Source: Spiroplasma endosymbiont of Aspidapion aeneum (lineage in GTDB: Bacteria > Bacillota_I > Bacilli_A > Mycoplasmatales > Mycoplasmataceae). Taken from it: DNA of 64,000 bases. The position numbers and the translations under genes were made by a program. This document shows, piece by piece, positions 32,515 to 42,237 of the stretch. The stretch lies in the NCBI RefSeq assembly GCF_964031045.1, contig NZ_OZ034994.1:124001-188000 (forward strand), written 5' to 3'. The notes below the pieces were generated by a model, which was not told the origin of the DNA, did not search any database, and worked only from the letters and a program-made list of their open reading frames with translations. Position 1 is the stretch's first letter; the number at the start of each line of letters is the position of its first letter.

Positions 32515-33038
32515 ATGAGCAAGAACAAAAAAGTATCTGAGAACTATAACATCCGAAATATCCGGGTAAGCAAAAAACTAATAATAATGAGTTTTATACA
32601 CCGAAAGAACCTATATATAATCTTTTAGATATTATTAGTATTCCAATAGAAGTGGTTATTTGATGCCCTTTTGATAAAAATGATAGTGAATTTGTTATTA
32701 TATTAAAGGAAAAAGGATATAAGGTTATTAATTCCCATATAGATAATGGACAAGATTTTTATACCTATCAACCAAAAGAAAAATGAGATGTAATAATATC
32801 AAACCCACCTTTTTCAAATAAACGAGTACTAATAGAAAAATGTGAAAAATTTAACAAACCCTTTTGTTTATTATATGGTGCTACAATATTTTCTCAGTCA
32901 ATGGGTAATACTTTGAATAGATGTTCTTTCATATTTATTCAAAAAAATATAAAATTTAAAACACTTGAAGGAAATTTTAAATCCTTTCAATGTGCCCGAA
33001 TACTAAATAAGGAGTTTCGTGGGAATAATAATGCATAA
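32515..33038 (+). pseudogene. Phage-type DNA adenine methylase, frameshifted
   Basis: The product resembles small phage/prophage adenine methylases: it reads NNNEFYTPKEPIYNLL, then VIWCPFDKNDSEFV, DNGQDFYTY and the catalytic NPPFSNK, ending with a FQCARIL strand. About 172 residues if joined. The ATG frame gives MSKNKKVSENYN and then leaves the correct frame; the main frame (HPKYPGKQK onward, from 32550) has a stop just upstream at 32547-32549 and no start codon. A single missing base near 32550 explains this. TGA codons are Trp. It overlaps the following DUF262 gene by eight bases, so the two were one operon. No DAM/SAM FxGxG motif seen; small phage members often lack it. Confidence 0.75.
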
Positions 33039-34165
33039 ACTTAAACCAATAAATTTATTAGAAAAGAAATATAACTATGAAACTAAATACCAACGGGATA
33101 GGGCTTGAAATAAAACTAATTCATCAACACTTATAGATTCAATAATAAATCGATTTTATATTCCACCAATATTAGTTGCCAATAATGAGGTTGTAGATGG
33201 AAAGCAACGAATGATCGCAATTGAAGACTTCATAAACAACATTATTCCATGAATAAAAATTGTGAATGGTGTGAAAGAAAAAATATACTATAAAAATCTT
33301 GATAGTTCCACAATGGCCATTTTTAATTCAAGTGATATTTATGTTGCTGATTTAGGAAAACAAGAAGATGATAGAGTTTTAGAACTATTTATGAGAATTA
33401 ACAAAGGCAGCATTAAGTTAAATAAAGCAGAATTTAAAATGGCAACATCACTTCCAGAAAATAGAGTTCTAATAAAAAACATAGCTAAAAATAAAAATAT
33501 TTTATTTTTAACAAATAATAAGAAAAATGATAAGAGATTTAAAATTAAGATTTAATAATAAGATGCTTATCAATATTATTTATTAATTATAGTGGTATAA
33601 AAAGTATTAGAAATTATTCAGATAAAATATTACAATCACAACTACCAATTGATAATATACAAGAATTGGAGAGTAATTTTAACAAAATAAATTATTTAAT
33701 GTATAATATTTTAGGAAATACCTCTATCCCACTAAAATCATTCAACACAATTTATGAAACAATATTTTGCGCATTATACAATAATATTAAATTTAAAAAT
33801 TCATTTGATAGTAACAGAAACGAAATTAAAAAGCAAATAGTTAATGTAATTGAGGAAATTTCAAATGACCAAATGGGTGGTGGAATAAAATTTGATGTAT
33901 TGAATTTATTGAAAAACGAATAGAGAAGATAAATAATATATTAAAACCATTCCTTGTAGACAAGAAAAGGTTGTATAACTATGATGAAAGATTGGGAATA
34001 TGAAATAAATATTCACACGTATATAATATTTGTAAAAAAGAAATTAGAACTATAGATGAATATGAGGCAGATTATATTATCCCACACACAAATGGTGGAA
34101 AAACTATAGTTGAAAATGCTCAAATACTATGCAAATCATGTAACGCTAGCAAGAATAAATACTAA
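33031..34165 (+). pseudogene. DUF262-HNH endonuclease, broken by several frameshifts
   Basis: Three successive frames together read as one DUF262 protein with a C-terminal HNH nuclease. Piece 1 (33031-33555) has TKYQRDRAWN, PPILVANNEVVDGKQRMIAI (the DGxQR motif of DUF262/ParB-like NTPases) and FMRINKGSIKLNKAE. Piece 2 (about 33591-33923) is helical. Piece 3 (about 33905-34165) has YNICKKEI, then EADYIIPHTNGG, then NAQILCKSCNASKNKY, the HNH C-xxC metal site. A further short frame with KLRFNNKMLINIIY bridges pieces 1 and 2, so at least three indels are needed. Such proteins act in phage defence or modification-dependent restriction (GmrSD-like). The intact nuclease motif suggests recent decay. 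Confidence 0.75.
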
Positions 34166-34555
34166 TAATATTTAATATTTTATTAAATTTTTACTTACAA
34201 ATAAAAAAATTTTCATTAATAATACATTTTATAAGACAAATATAAAGTTAAACAAGTAGGCATTAAAATGCAATATTGAGGTATTATAATGTCTAATAAC
34301 CTAGTAGAATGAAAATTATTATTTAGCAAATAAATTTTATTTTATTGAAAAAATTTTAAAACAAAACTCTACACTATTTTTGTTAATCTGTTTTAAAATT
34401 TATTGAAGCATATAAAAACTATTGAGCCACAATATTGTCCTATATATAAATAATGAGCAAAAAAACTACATATGTTTTGTTAAATGTGATAAAATTATTA
34501 ATGTACTTGTGAGAAATTAAATTAATTTGTCTTAAGTAAATAGAAAAAGAGATAA
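34166..34555. other. Gene-free region before the DEAD-box helicase
   Basis: About 390 AT-rich bases after the broken DUF262 gene. It holds only a 21-codon open frame from 34268 (reading MQYWGIIM...), with no recognisable similarity, and presumably the helicase promoter. No repeat or RNA gene seen. Confidence 0.6.
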
Positions 34556-35854
34556 ATGAAATTCACAGAACTAGACTTAAATGACAATATAATACAGTCA
34601 TTAAATAAAAATAACTTTTTTAATCCAACAGAAATACAAAAACAAGCTATTCCAGCATTCTTAAGAGGGGACAATATATTTGGCCTTTCATCAACAGGAA
34701 CAGGAAAAACCGCTTCTTTTGTTTTACCAATAATTGAAAGATTAAACTTAGAACTTGATAAAATACAAGCAATTATAATTACTCCAACAAGGGAGTTGGC
34801 TTTACAAATTATTGATGAAATTAGAAAATTTTCAACAAATATCAAAAAACTGAAAGTAACTCCAGTTATTGGTGGAGCTAACCTTTCAGAACAACAAAGA
34901 CGCTTAAGAAACACTCATATTATTGTTGGTACCCCAGGAAGAATACGTGACCATATTGAAAGAAAAAATATTAGATTTGGTTATGTTAAAACTATTATTT
35001 TGGATGAAGCTGATGAAATGCTAAAAATGGGTTTTCAAGGAGAACTTAATGCAGTTTTTGATAATTTAGAACAAAGCGTGCAAGTAGGGCTATTCTCAGC
35101 AACATCTACCCCAAAAGTTTTATCAATAGCGGAAAGATATATGCAAAAATATGAACTAATTAAGATTGATAATCAAATACAAGTGAACAATAACATTGAT
35201 AATTCATTTATATTTACAAAAGGTGTAAGTAAAGAAGAATTAATTATAGAAGTTTTTAAAAAACACAATCCAAAAAAGGTAATCATATTTACAAATACAA
35301 GAGCAAATACTGATAGGATTCAAAGAAACCTAAGACAACTAAAGATTGATGCGTTAGTTATTAATGGTGATAAAAAACAATCAGATAGATCTAGGTCTAT
35401 TAGAATGTTTAAATCAGGTGAAAAACATGTTTTAGTTGCAACTGATGTTGCTGCCCGTGGCCTTGATGTTAATGGAATTGATTATGTTATAAACTATGAT
35501 ATATCTATGGAAAATGAACACTTTGTCCATAGAATTGGTAGAACTGGAAGAAATAATGAAAAAGGTAGTTCAATTTCTTTTGTTCAAAATAGAAGCACAC
35601 TTGACCAATTAAAAGAAATACAAAAAAAATATAATATATCAATAGTTGAAACAAAGCTAAATCATTACGATATGGAAGCAAAAGCTGAACTGAGATCGGA
35701 AAGAAATTTTGATAATAAATGAAAATCAAGAAGTAATAATTTTTATGACAAAGGCGGATCTAACTTTAATAGAAAAAAATCATCTGGAGGAAGAAAGTCA
35801 TCTTATAATGGGAAGTCCTATTCTTCAAGAGAAAAATCATCTAATAAATGATAG
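34556..35854 (+). CDS. DEAD-box RNA helicase
   Basis: A 432-residue ATP-dependent RNA helicase of the CshA/DeaD type. Motifs in order: Q motif PTEIQKQAIP, motif I STGTGKT, PTRELALQ, GTPGRI, DEADEML (motif II), SAT (III), IIFTNTRAN (IV), DVAARGLDV (V) and HRIGRTGR (VI). After the core comes a short tail rich in Ser, Gly, Arg and Lys (about 390-432), read through a TGA and ending in NKW. The tail likely binds RNA without sequence specificity. It carries its own terminator and is flanked by mobile DNA, but its codon use looks ordinary. Confidence 0.95.
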
Positions 35855-35874
35855 TTTAAATTATTTGTGAATAT

Positions 35875-35908
35875 AATGCCATTTCTTTGCGGAATGGCAT
35901 TTATTTTG
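35875..35908 (+). terminator. Terminator after the DEAD-box helicase
   Basis: Arms AATGCCATT and AATGGCATT with a nine-base loop, then TTATTTT, 20 bases after the stop. Confidence 0.75.
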
Positions 35909-36020
35909 TATTATTTAAAACTATAATTTTATTTGTTCTTATAATTTAAAAAAATATAATAAAGTTGTTCCCCTAAAAACATTCAATACATATTTTTTTT
36001 AAGTTTATAAATAGTGATAT

Positions 36021-36045
36021 AGCATAAGGGAAGCTAAGTGTACTG
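36021..36045 (+). repeat. Left terminal inverted repeat of the IS element
   Basis: Perfect 25-bp match, in inverted orientation, to 37468-37492. Confidence 0.95.
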
Positions 36046-36083
36046 GAGGATAAAACCTTCAGTTTTTTATAAAGGAGAAAATA

Positions 36084-36398
36084 ATGAAAAATAAGCATTA
36101 TGATAAAAATATTAAAAAAAATGTGGTAGAAAGATTTAAAAATGGTGAAAGTGCAAAAATGTTAGCAGATGAACTAAATATATATTCTGGTCCTCAGCTG
36201 GTATATATTTGAGCAAAGAAGGAAAAATTTTGTTATCCTAAAGATAAGGTAAATTGTAAGGAGAATAAAATTATGGCAAAAAAATTAAAAGATGTTGTTG
36301 ATCAAGAACGATTAAAATTACAGAATAAAGAAATAAAAGAATTAAAAAAGGAAAATGAAAGACTAAAAAAAACAAGCAGACAAAGCATGACTAGATAA
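36084..36398 (+). CDS. Transposase OrfA (helix-turn-helix subunit)
   Basis: A 104-residue protein with start after AAAGGAGAAAATA. It has a helix-turn-helix region (KKNVVERFKNGESAKMLADEL) and a leucine-zipper-like stretch (LQNKEIKELKKENERLKK), as in IS3 OrfA proteins, which bind the element ends. An A8 tract at 36365-36372 precedes the end. Shifting frame at this tract continues the protein sensibly as QADKAWLDNLLLKGKYEVLEK, the normal OrfA C-terminus, so the last residues of this frame (TSRQSMTR) are probably not the natural end. The shift needed is +1, not the usual -1 of IS3, which hints at an indel instead of programmed frameshifting. Confidence 0.75.
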
Positions 36399-37520
36399 TT
36401 TATTATTAAAAGGAAAATATGAAGTATTGGAAAAGTCCATGCCTTCTTGCACAACCATGGTGATGATGAATTTGATGAGGATGAGTAAGAAGGATAAAAT
36501 TAACATACAAAAATTAAAAATTTATAAACATTACTCATGTTCACAAATATATTTATATGTAGCAAATTTTAATTTAAACGCAAATTATTTGATTAAATAT
36601 TTTAATATTAGTAGACAACATACTACAGATTTAAATCAAAATTTAATCTTCTTTCCCCTGTAGATATATTTAAGAAAAATCTTCCAATTCCAGCATTACC
36701 ATTATATTTTAGTAAGAAATATTTGCAGGCAAAGAGGTATTTTAACGAATTTATTAAAAAATATAAGGATTTTTGTATTAGTTATAGTGGCATTTCTAAT
36801 TGAATTAAGGTTTCTAAACAAGAAAATGTATCAATTAAAATGATTAGAAAAATTGCCAATGAAAACCCGAATGTTTTTAAAACCGCATTAAGAAAAAGAA
36901 AGAAACATAATTTATCAAAAAAACATAATAAATTTGTTAATGATGATTTAGTAAAAATGAATTATAAAACACCAAATGTAATTGGTGTTGATGGAACAAA
37001 CATGAAGATTTTCTTAGAAGATAAAAACTCATACAAAAAATTAAATTGTTTAATATATTATATATGAGAAAACCAGAAAGTTCTTGCTTATAAATTTGAT
37101 AAGAATGAAAATAGTAATAGTGTAATTAAGGTTTTTGAAAATATATCAACATTCGCAAACAACAATAATAAAAAATTAATAATTCAATCAGAACGAGGTA
37201 GCGCTTTTGCAAATGAAAATATTTTTAACTTTGTAAAGGGTAACAAAAAAATTACACATTCAATGTCTGAAAAAGGGTTCAAACACAACTCTCCAACAGA
37301 AAGCTTAAATGGTTGAATAAAACAAAAATTCATAAAATCATTTGGAGACAAATTTAAAAATCTTAATCATTTCTTAAATACATTTGAAAAGTTCATAAAA
37401 CACTGAAATTTCATGAAGGAAATAAATTATAATATAATTAGTAAAAAGAAAAAAACTAAGTGTAATTCAGTACACTTAGCTTCCCTTATGCTTATTGAGT
37501 CCTTGTTAAAAATGTTATAA
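36367..37520 (+). pseudogene. Transposase OrfA end plus OrfB (DDE domain), frameshifted
   Basis: From 36367 the frame gives AWLDNLLLKGKYEVLEK and a helical part up to about 36663 (ending NQNLIFFPL). A second shift near 36645 moves to the frame that reads VDIFKKNLPIPALPLYF and then the integrase core: IGVDGTNMKI (first D), LIIQSERGSAFAN (where IS3 enzymes have SDQGSQ; Asp replaced by Glu) and MSEKGFKHNSPTESLNGW (final Glu). Two frame changes and the D-to-E change argue for decay. The frame runs through the right inverted repeat and stops 28 bases outside the element. TGA codons are Trp. Confidence 0.75.
37468..37492 (-). repeat. Right terminal inverted repeat of the IS element
   Basis: Perfect 25-bp inverted copy of 36021-36045; the transposase frame reads through it. 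Confidence 0.95.
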
Positions 37521-37569
37521 ATATACATAAATGTAGAAATTAATGTTTTTTATAGTTTATAATTTAATT

Positions 37570-38463
37570 ATGAAGAAGATATCGAAGAAATTATGTAAAA
37601 ATATCTTTTTGGCAAGTTTCCCAATTGTACTTGGTGGATCATTATTAATACCTGGGATGGGTATTGACTCATTAAGATTTATTAATTCGGTTAAAAAAGA
37701 AATAAATATTATTATTCCAGAAGGCAAATTTATAATTAACCCCAATAGTCCATTATATGAATTTGTTTTAGATAACACCATAAGCAAAGCTTATGTTAAT
37801 GATTTATTGTCTGCATCAGATTGATCTAATGCCAACGAAGCCGGAAGTAAAAAAAATCGAGATGCATACATAAAATATGCGAACGAATGATATCATTCAA
37901 AATGAGATTCAGAAATTAAAAATAAGAAAGAAATTGATTTGCACGATGTGTCTTTTGACATGATTGATTTTGATGTTGTAGCTGCAAAAAAATTCTTTAA
38001 TTCTGCATATGTTCAATCTGGTTTTGAATGAACATTTTCAAAAAACGGTGTTGTTGATTTTTTTAATTGAAAAAAGTTACATGAAGTTTATAAAGATGCT
38101 AGCAATAAACAAAAAATATTAAATCAAGCTGATTATGATCAATTTGTTCAATATCAGAACAATATTGTTGATGGGGGTAATTTAGCATACTCAATCGGAG
38201 GTTACATTTCAAACTCTAAAGCTTGATTATTGAATATTCAAAAAAATGCTATTAAAAATGCTATTTCAATGGGTGTCTTGGAGGATAAAACACTTAATGA
38301 AGATGATGTTAAATGAAACGTTAAACCAACCGATTTTAGAAACCCTAATTATATAACTTGTATATATATATGATTTATTGGCACTACAATTTTATTTCTA
38401 TCGCCATTTTGAACTAGTGCCTGATGTTATTATTGGTATTATAAAGAGAAGGGAAAAAAATAA
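37570..38463 (+). CDS. Unknown two-span membrane protein, partner of GDSL lipoprotein
   Basis: A 297-residue protein not assigned to a family. A basic start MKKISKKLCK is followed by a hydrophobic segment (about 14-33, a signal anchor), a large polar domain rich in Asn, Lys and aromatic residues (about 40-250) and a second hydrophobic segment near the C-terminus (CIYIWFIGTTILFLSPFW), so the middle should be outside the cell. About a dozen TGA Trp codons are needed. The ATG at 37570 is chosen over 37543 because it gives the signal-like start. Its stop TAA overlaps the ATG of the GDSL lipoprotein by one base, strongly suggesting a functional pair. It starts about 75 bases after the IS element. 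Confidence 0.8.
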
Positions 38464-39746
38464 TGAAGAAAGCAATTATTTGTTTACTATCTATGGTTAT
38501 GGTATCACCAGCTATCACTAGTACTATTAGTTGTAATAGAAATGTTGGAAATTTAGATTATCTTGTTGGCACTGATATTAAGAAAATACCAGATCTAAAA
38601 GATGACACTATCAAAAATGATCTTGGCTTATCAAATTTTTATTCCCTTGGTGATAGTTTAAGTGATAACGGAGCCGCGCTTGATGCTATACCAAGAAAAC
38701 TTACTACTATTTTGAAATATGCAGCAACAAATGAAAATGCTCGAAAAGTGATTGAAAATATAGAACCATTATTATATGAAAAAATTAAATCATCTGGTAT
38801 AAGTGAGCGCGCATTTAGTAGCTTATTGAAGCTTTTAATATCTAAAATGAGTGGTATATCGATAAAGGTAAATTTCTTAACCAATAATGGCGCTATTATT
38901 CATAATTATTGTACCGATGGTGAAACTGCAGTATGTTATCTTGCTAAAAAGCTAAATGAGAATGTTTTTAATTTTGCTTATTCTTCTAATATATGTGGTG
39001 AAGATATTTCTGCTTACGGTAAAAATTACTCAGTGGCCGCTTCAACATCGGCAGAATTAGATGGTATTAAAGGGGCGCTGCTAAATGACTTTTCACTAAA
39101 GAATCAAGCTAGAGCATTAATTTCTCAACATAATATAAATAGCACAGATTTAGCTTGAGTTATGATTGGTGGTAACGATTTATTTTCAATATTAAGTGGA
39201 GAAGACCGAGAAAAAATTATAGATAGCGCTATGTCCAATATGAAAATAGCGCTTTTAACACTGATGAACAATGGTTTTAGACACATTGTTCTTGCAAATG
39301 CCCCAGATATAAGTATGATACCTCAATATATAAATTCTGCGCAAAAACAATTGGCACATGATATAAGTATGGAATTTAATGAAGGTGAAAATATTCTTAT
39401 TGATAGTCTTAATAAAGAATATCCCAATGTAATTACCCCTTTCGATCTTAATACTAATTTTCAAAAATATATAGCTAAATTTAAGAGTGAAAAAAGTAAT
39501 GCTAACGTTCAAGACCCATCTATTGAAAAAAATCTCGATACTGACGCTTTAATCAAAGACTTGTTAGTAGCATTAATTAATGTAGATCCAAGTACAGTTA
39601 CTCTTAAAGTAAATATTAAACAATTAAAATATGTTGAAAACCCTGATAATTATTTATTTTGGGATGATATACACCCTCGAGAATGATTACACAAAAAAAT
39701 AGCAGATGAATTTTATAAAATAGTTAAAAATATTTTTAAAAAATAA
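38463..39746 (+). CDS. GDSL/SGNH-type lipase lipoprotein
   Basis: A 427-residue predicted surface lipoprotein. Signal peptide MKKAIICLLSMVMVSPAIT with lipobox ending at Cys24 (TISC). The SGNH hydrolase blocks are all visible: block I FYSLGDSLSDNG with Ser65, block III VMIGGNDL (about 235-240) and block V FWDDIHPREWLHKKIA with Asp401/402 and His404. This is the arrangement of secreted GDSL esterases/lipases such as thermolabile hemolysins. It probably frees fatty acids from host lipids or lipoproteins, useful for a lipid-auxotrophic mollicute. A large insertion (about 80-190) lies between blocks I and II. Overlaps the upstream membrane gene by one base. Confidence 0.9.
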
Positions 39747-39790
39747 TTTCTTTCTTATTAATTTTTTTAAAACTTGTTTAGAATAAAGAA

Positions 39791-39820
39791 AAAAAACTAT
39801 TCATTATTGAATAGTTTTTA
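39791..39820. terminator. Bidirectional terminator between GDSL lipoprotein and permease
   Basis: Arms AAAAACTATTCA and TGAATAGTTTTT with a four-base loop lie between convergent genes. On the minus strand the arm overlaps the permease stop codon (39818-39820). Confidence 0.85.
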
Positions 39821-41464
39821 ATCAACATAATTTTCTTTTAATGGAATAATAGAAAATTCCATGTCTAATTCCTCTTGTAGTTTTGGGTCCTCTTTTAATC
39901 TTTTTTTGTATATTGGAAGGTATTTAATTCTATATCATATCACTCCAAATACAAATACCCCAATTATAAAACCAACCTCTAAGATTGATGATAACAAAGT
40001 AGAAATAGCGCTATTTCTTATTTTGTGCATATATTGTGTCAGTGATTGTCCATTGCTTGTGGCACCGTCTATTACATCCTTAGATGTTATTGTTAAGGAT
40101 AGTGAATGAGAAGATGTAGAAATATCATTTCCTATGCCAATAAAAAACTCAACTATTTGGAATATAATAAATATAGTTGCAAATATTCATATAGCCTTCT
40201 CAAATCAATTAGTTTTCATTTTCTTAGTAAAAGCTAATTTTATTGATACAATTATAACTGCCAAATATATAAACAACATAACCATTGATGCTTCACCTGT
40301 TATTGCAGAAAATGAGAACACAGCATCATTAGAATTCAAACATCCTTGAATTATGTCTGGAATAATTAACCATATTAATGCAAATATAATTGTTATAAAT
40401 AGATTAAGAAGAGAAGCCTTTGTTGCAATACCATCTTTGTTCAATTCTTGGTATTTTGTAGAAATTAATCCTTCTTTTGCAAATGGTTCAAGTATAGCGC
40501 CGGAGTACAAAGAATTTTGCATTCCAGCATTTAATTTTAATGAAACTGTACATATTAACATTAAAATAACACCACAGTAGTATATTCAACTTCCATGTTT
40601 TTTAAGTCCTTCAAATATTTGCAAATTTGGATTTGAACTGTATGACAGTAAACAACCTAAAAAAAGCGCTGTTATTATAACATAAAATATTATAGCCAAC
40701 CCCATTATTCATATAATTGCTTTCCCAATGTTTTTCTCAGGATTCATAACATTTTTACCCATAGTTGAAAAAGTTTCAAAACCTAAAAAGAAGAAAAAAC
40801 ATGACGTAAAAGCAACTGAGAATGAACTTAAAGTTAACTTTGAGTTATCGGACATGTTTTTATCCCAGACCGTTGTTCCATTCATTGCAAACACAATAAT
40901 AAGTGTAATAACTAATAATAGGCTTGACCCTCATTTAATATAGCTAGATCAATTTAGAAATTTTTTAATTAGCCTCATACTCAAAAATACAACACAGCAA
41001 GCTGCGCAATAAATAAAAATTCCTATTAAATCCCAAAATAGATTTGCTCATACTCCAATATTTAGTCAATTTTTCTGGTCCAAAAACGTGTTTGAACCAA
41101 CAAAGTTAAGTCTTACAATTGAAACAATTTGTGATGTAACTATTATTGGCAAAGTTGTATATTGCATAAAAGATATCATTCACCCGGCAAATCTGCCAAA
41201 TGTTGTTCTAACATATATATAGGCCGCCCCATTTCCAGGCTTATGAATATTTGATAACTTTGCAAATGACCATGCACAAGTTCCAGCAATAAGTCCTTCA
41301 ACAAGAAATATTCAAATCATATGGCCACCCAGACCTAATGCACCTGTCGAACCGATCATTAGTGTCGCAAATACAGCTGTAAATGCTATACCACAGGTAT
41401 AATTAAAACCTAACCATATTAATTCTACAAGGTTAAACTTCTTATCATCCTCTAAATTTTTCAT
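39818..41464 (-). CDS. Amino acid permease (APC superfamily)
   Basis: A 548-residue transporter with about twelve hydrophobic spans. The APC signature is seen in the first two spans: LIWLGFNYTCGIAFT then IGSTGALGLGGHMIW, and in NIHKPGNGAAYIYVRTTFGRFAGW, which matches GGxYxY of amino-acid permeases. Later GFETFSTMGKNVMNPEKNIGKAI matches the GFExxxxxxEExxNPxrxiP motif. A long C-terminal hydrophilic tail follows the last span. Several TGA codons are Trp. Substrate unknown. Convergent with the GDSL lipoprotein gene. Confidence 0.9.
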
Positions 41465-41752
41465 TAATTAATTTCCCTTCATTATATAATTATTTTGTAG
41501 ATGTATTAATAAAAAAATAATCAACTATTTTATTTTAACATATTTTTGAATAAATTTTTTTTTTAATTTATATACAAGATTTTTATAGATTACCAAATTA
41601 ATATGTATTAAAGTAAATATTTTAAATCAAAATAAACAAGAATAAAAAATAATTTTCTATTAACAAGAAATTATATATTATAGCTTTGTAAATGAATTAA
41701 AGAAATAATTAAAATTAATATTTATTACAATAAATAAGTTAAAATTTAAACT
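41465..41752. other. AT-rich intergenic stretch
   Basis: Region between the permease start and the rhodanese stop, both on minus. It must hold the permease promoter; TATAAT-like and TTGATT-like boxes occur on the minus strand but I cannot choose one. A T10 run is at 41555-41564. No gene seen. Confidence 0.5.
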
Positions 41753-42067
41753 TTATTTTATATATTTAAGAAAACCATAAACACCATGTCTTAATACATA
41801 AGCATTTGAAAATCCGTTCTCTCTTAAAAAATCACATGCTTGCGATGATCTATTCCCAGCATTACAATATGTTATTATTAATTTATCGCTTTTAAAATTA
41901 TCTTTAAGCTCCTTTATTTTGTGATTAATTAATTCATCGATCGGAATATTTATACTACCCGGAATAATTGGAAGCGAACTATGTTCTTGCGTACTTCTAA
42001 CATCTATTATATAGGCTTCATTTTTAACATCTATAAACTCTTCCGCTGTTATTCATATCGATTTCAT
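41753..42067 (-). CDS. Rhodanese-domain sulfurtransferase
   Basis: A 104-residue single-domain rhodanese. It has AYIIDVRSTQEH, PGSINIPIDEL and the active-site loop TYCNAGNRSSQA, with the catalytic cysteine followed by the small loop typical of sulfurtransferases, then VLRHGVYGF. It carries sulfur as a persulfide, perhaps linked to the Suf system or tRNA thiolation. A TGA at codon 5 (SIWITAEEF) is Trp. Divergent from the RNase J-like gene. Confidence 0.92.
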
Positions 42068-42237
42068 TTCAACACTCCTAATATCTATATTATAAACCTT
42101 TTTAATTTTAAATTATAAATATTATTTAATAATAGATATTAATGATAATTTGATATTTTTTCTTAGAAAATAATATAAAATAACTATAAAGTATTATAAA
42201 TATTATCTATTAACTAAATCATGAAAGGAAATAAAAA

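Larger units (their letters stand above)
36018..37495 (+). mobile_element. IS3-family-like insertion sequence with TAT target duplication
   Basis: The element spans 36021-37492 (1472 bp). Its ends are perfect 25-bp inverted repeats, 36021-36045 and 37468-37492, starting AGCATAAGGGAAGCTAAG. Both sides are flanked by TAT (36018-36020 and 37493-37495), a 3-bp target duplication as usual for IS3. Inside are an OrfA-like helix-turn-helix protein and a DDE transposase OrfB, in three frames. The length and organisation fit the IS150 group. IS3 ends normally begin TG, which these do not, so the exact subgroup is uncertain. Confidence 0.85.

Noticed and set aside
36400-36490. Programmed -1 frameshift between IS OrfA and OrfB
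   Set aside because: The frame change at the A8 tract is +1 and a second change is needed near 36645, so ordinary IS3 frameshifting does not explain it.
39861-40580. Plus-strand open frames of 70-82 codons
   Set aside because: Antisense of the amino-acid permease, whose minus-strand frame is continuous when TGA is Trp.
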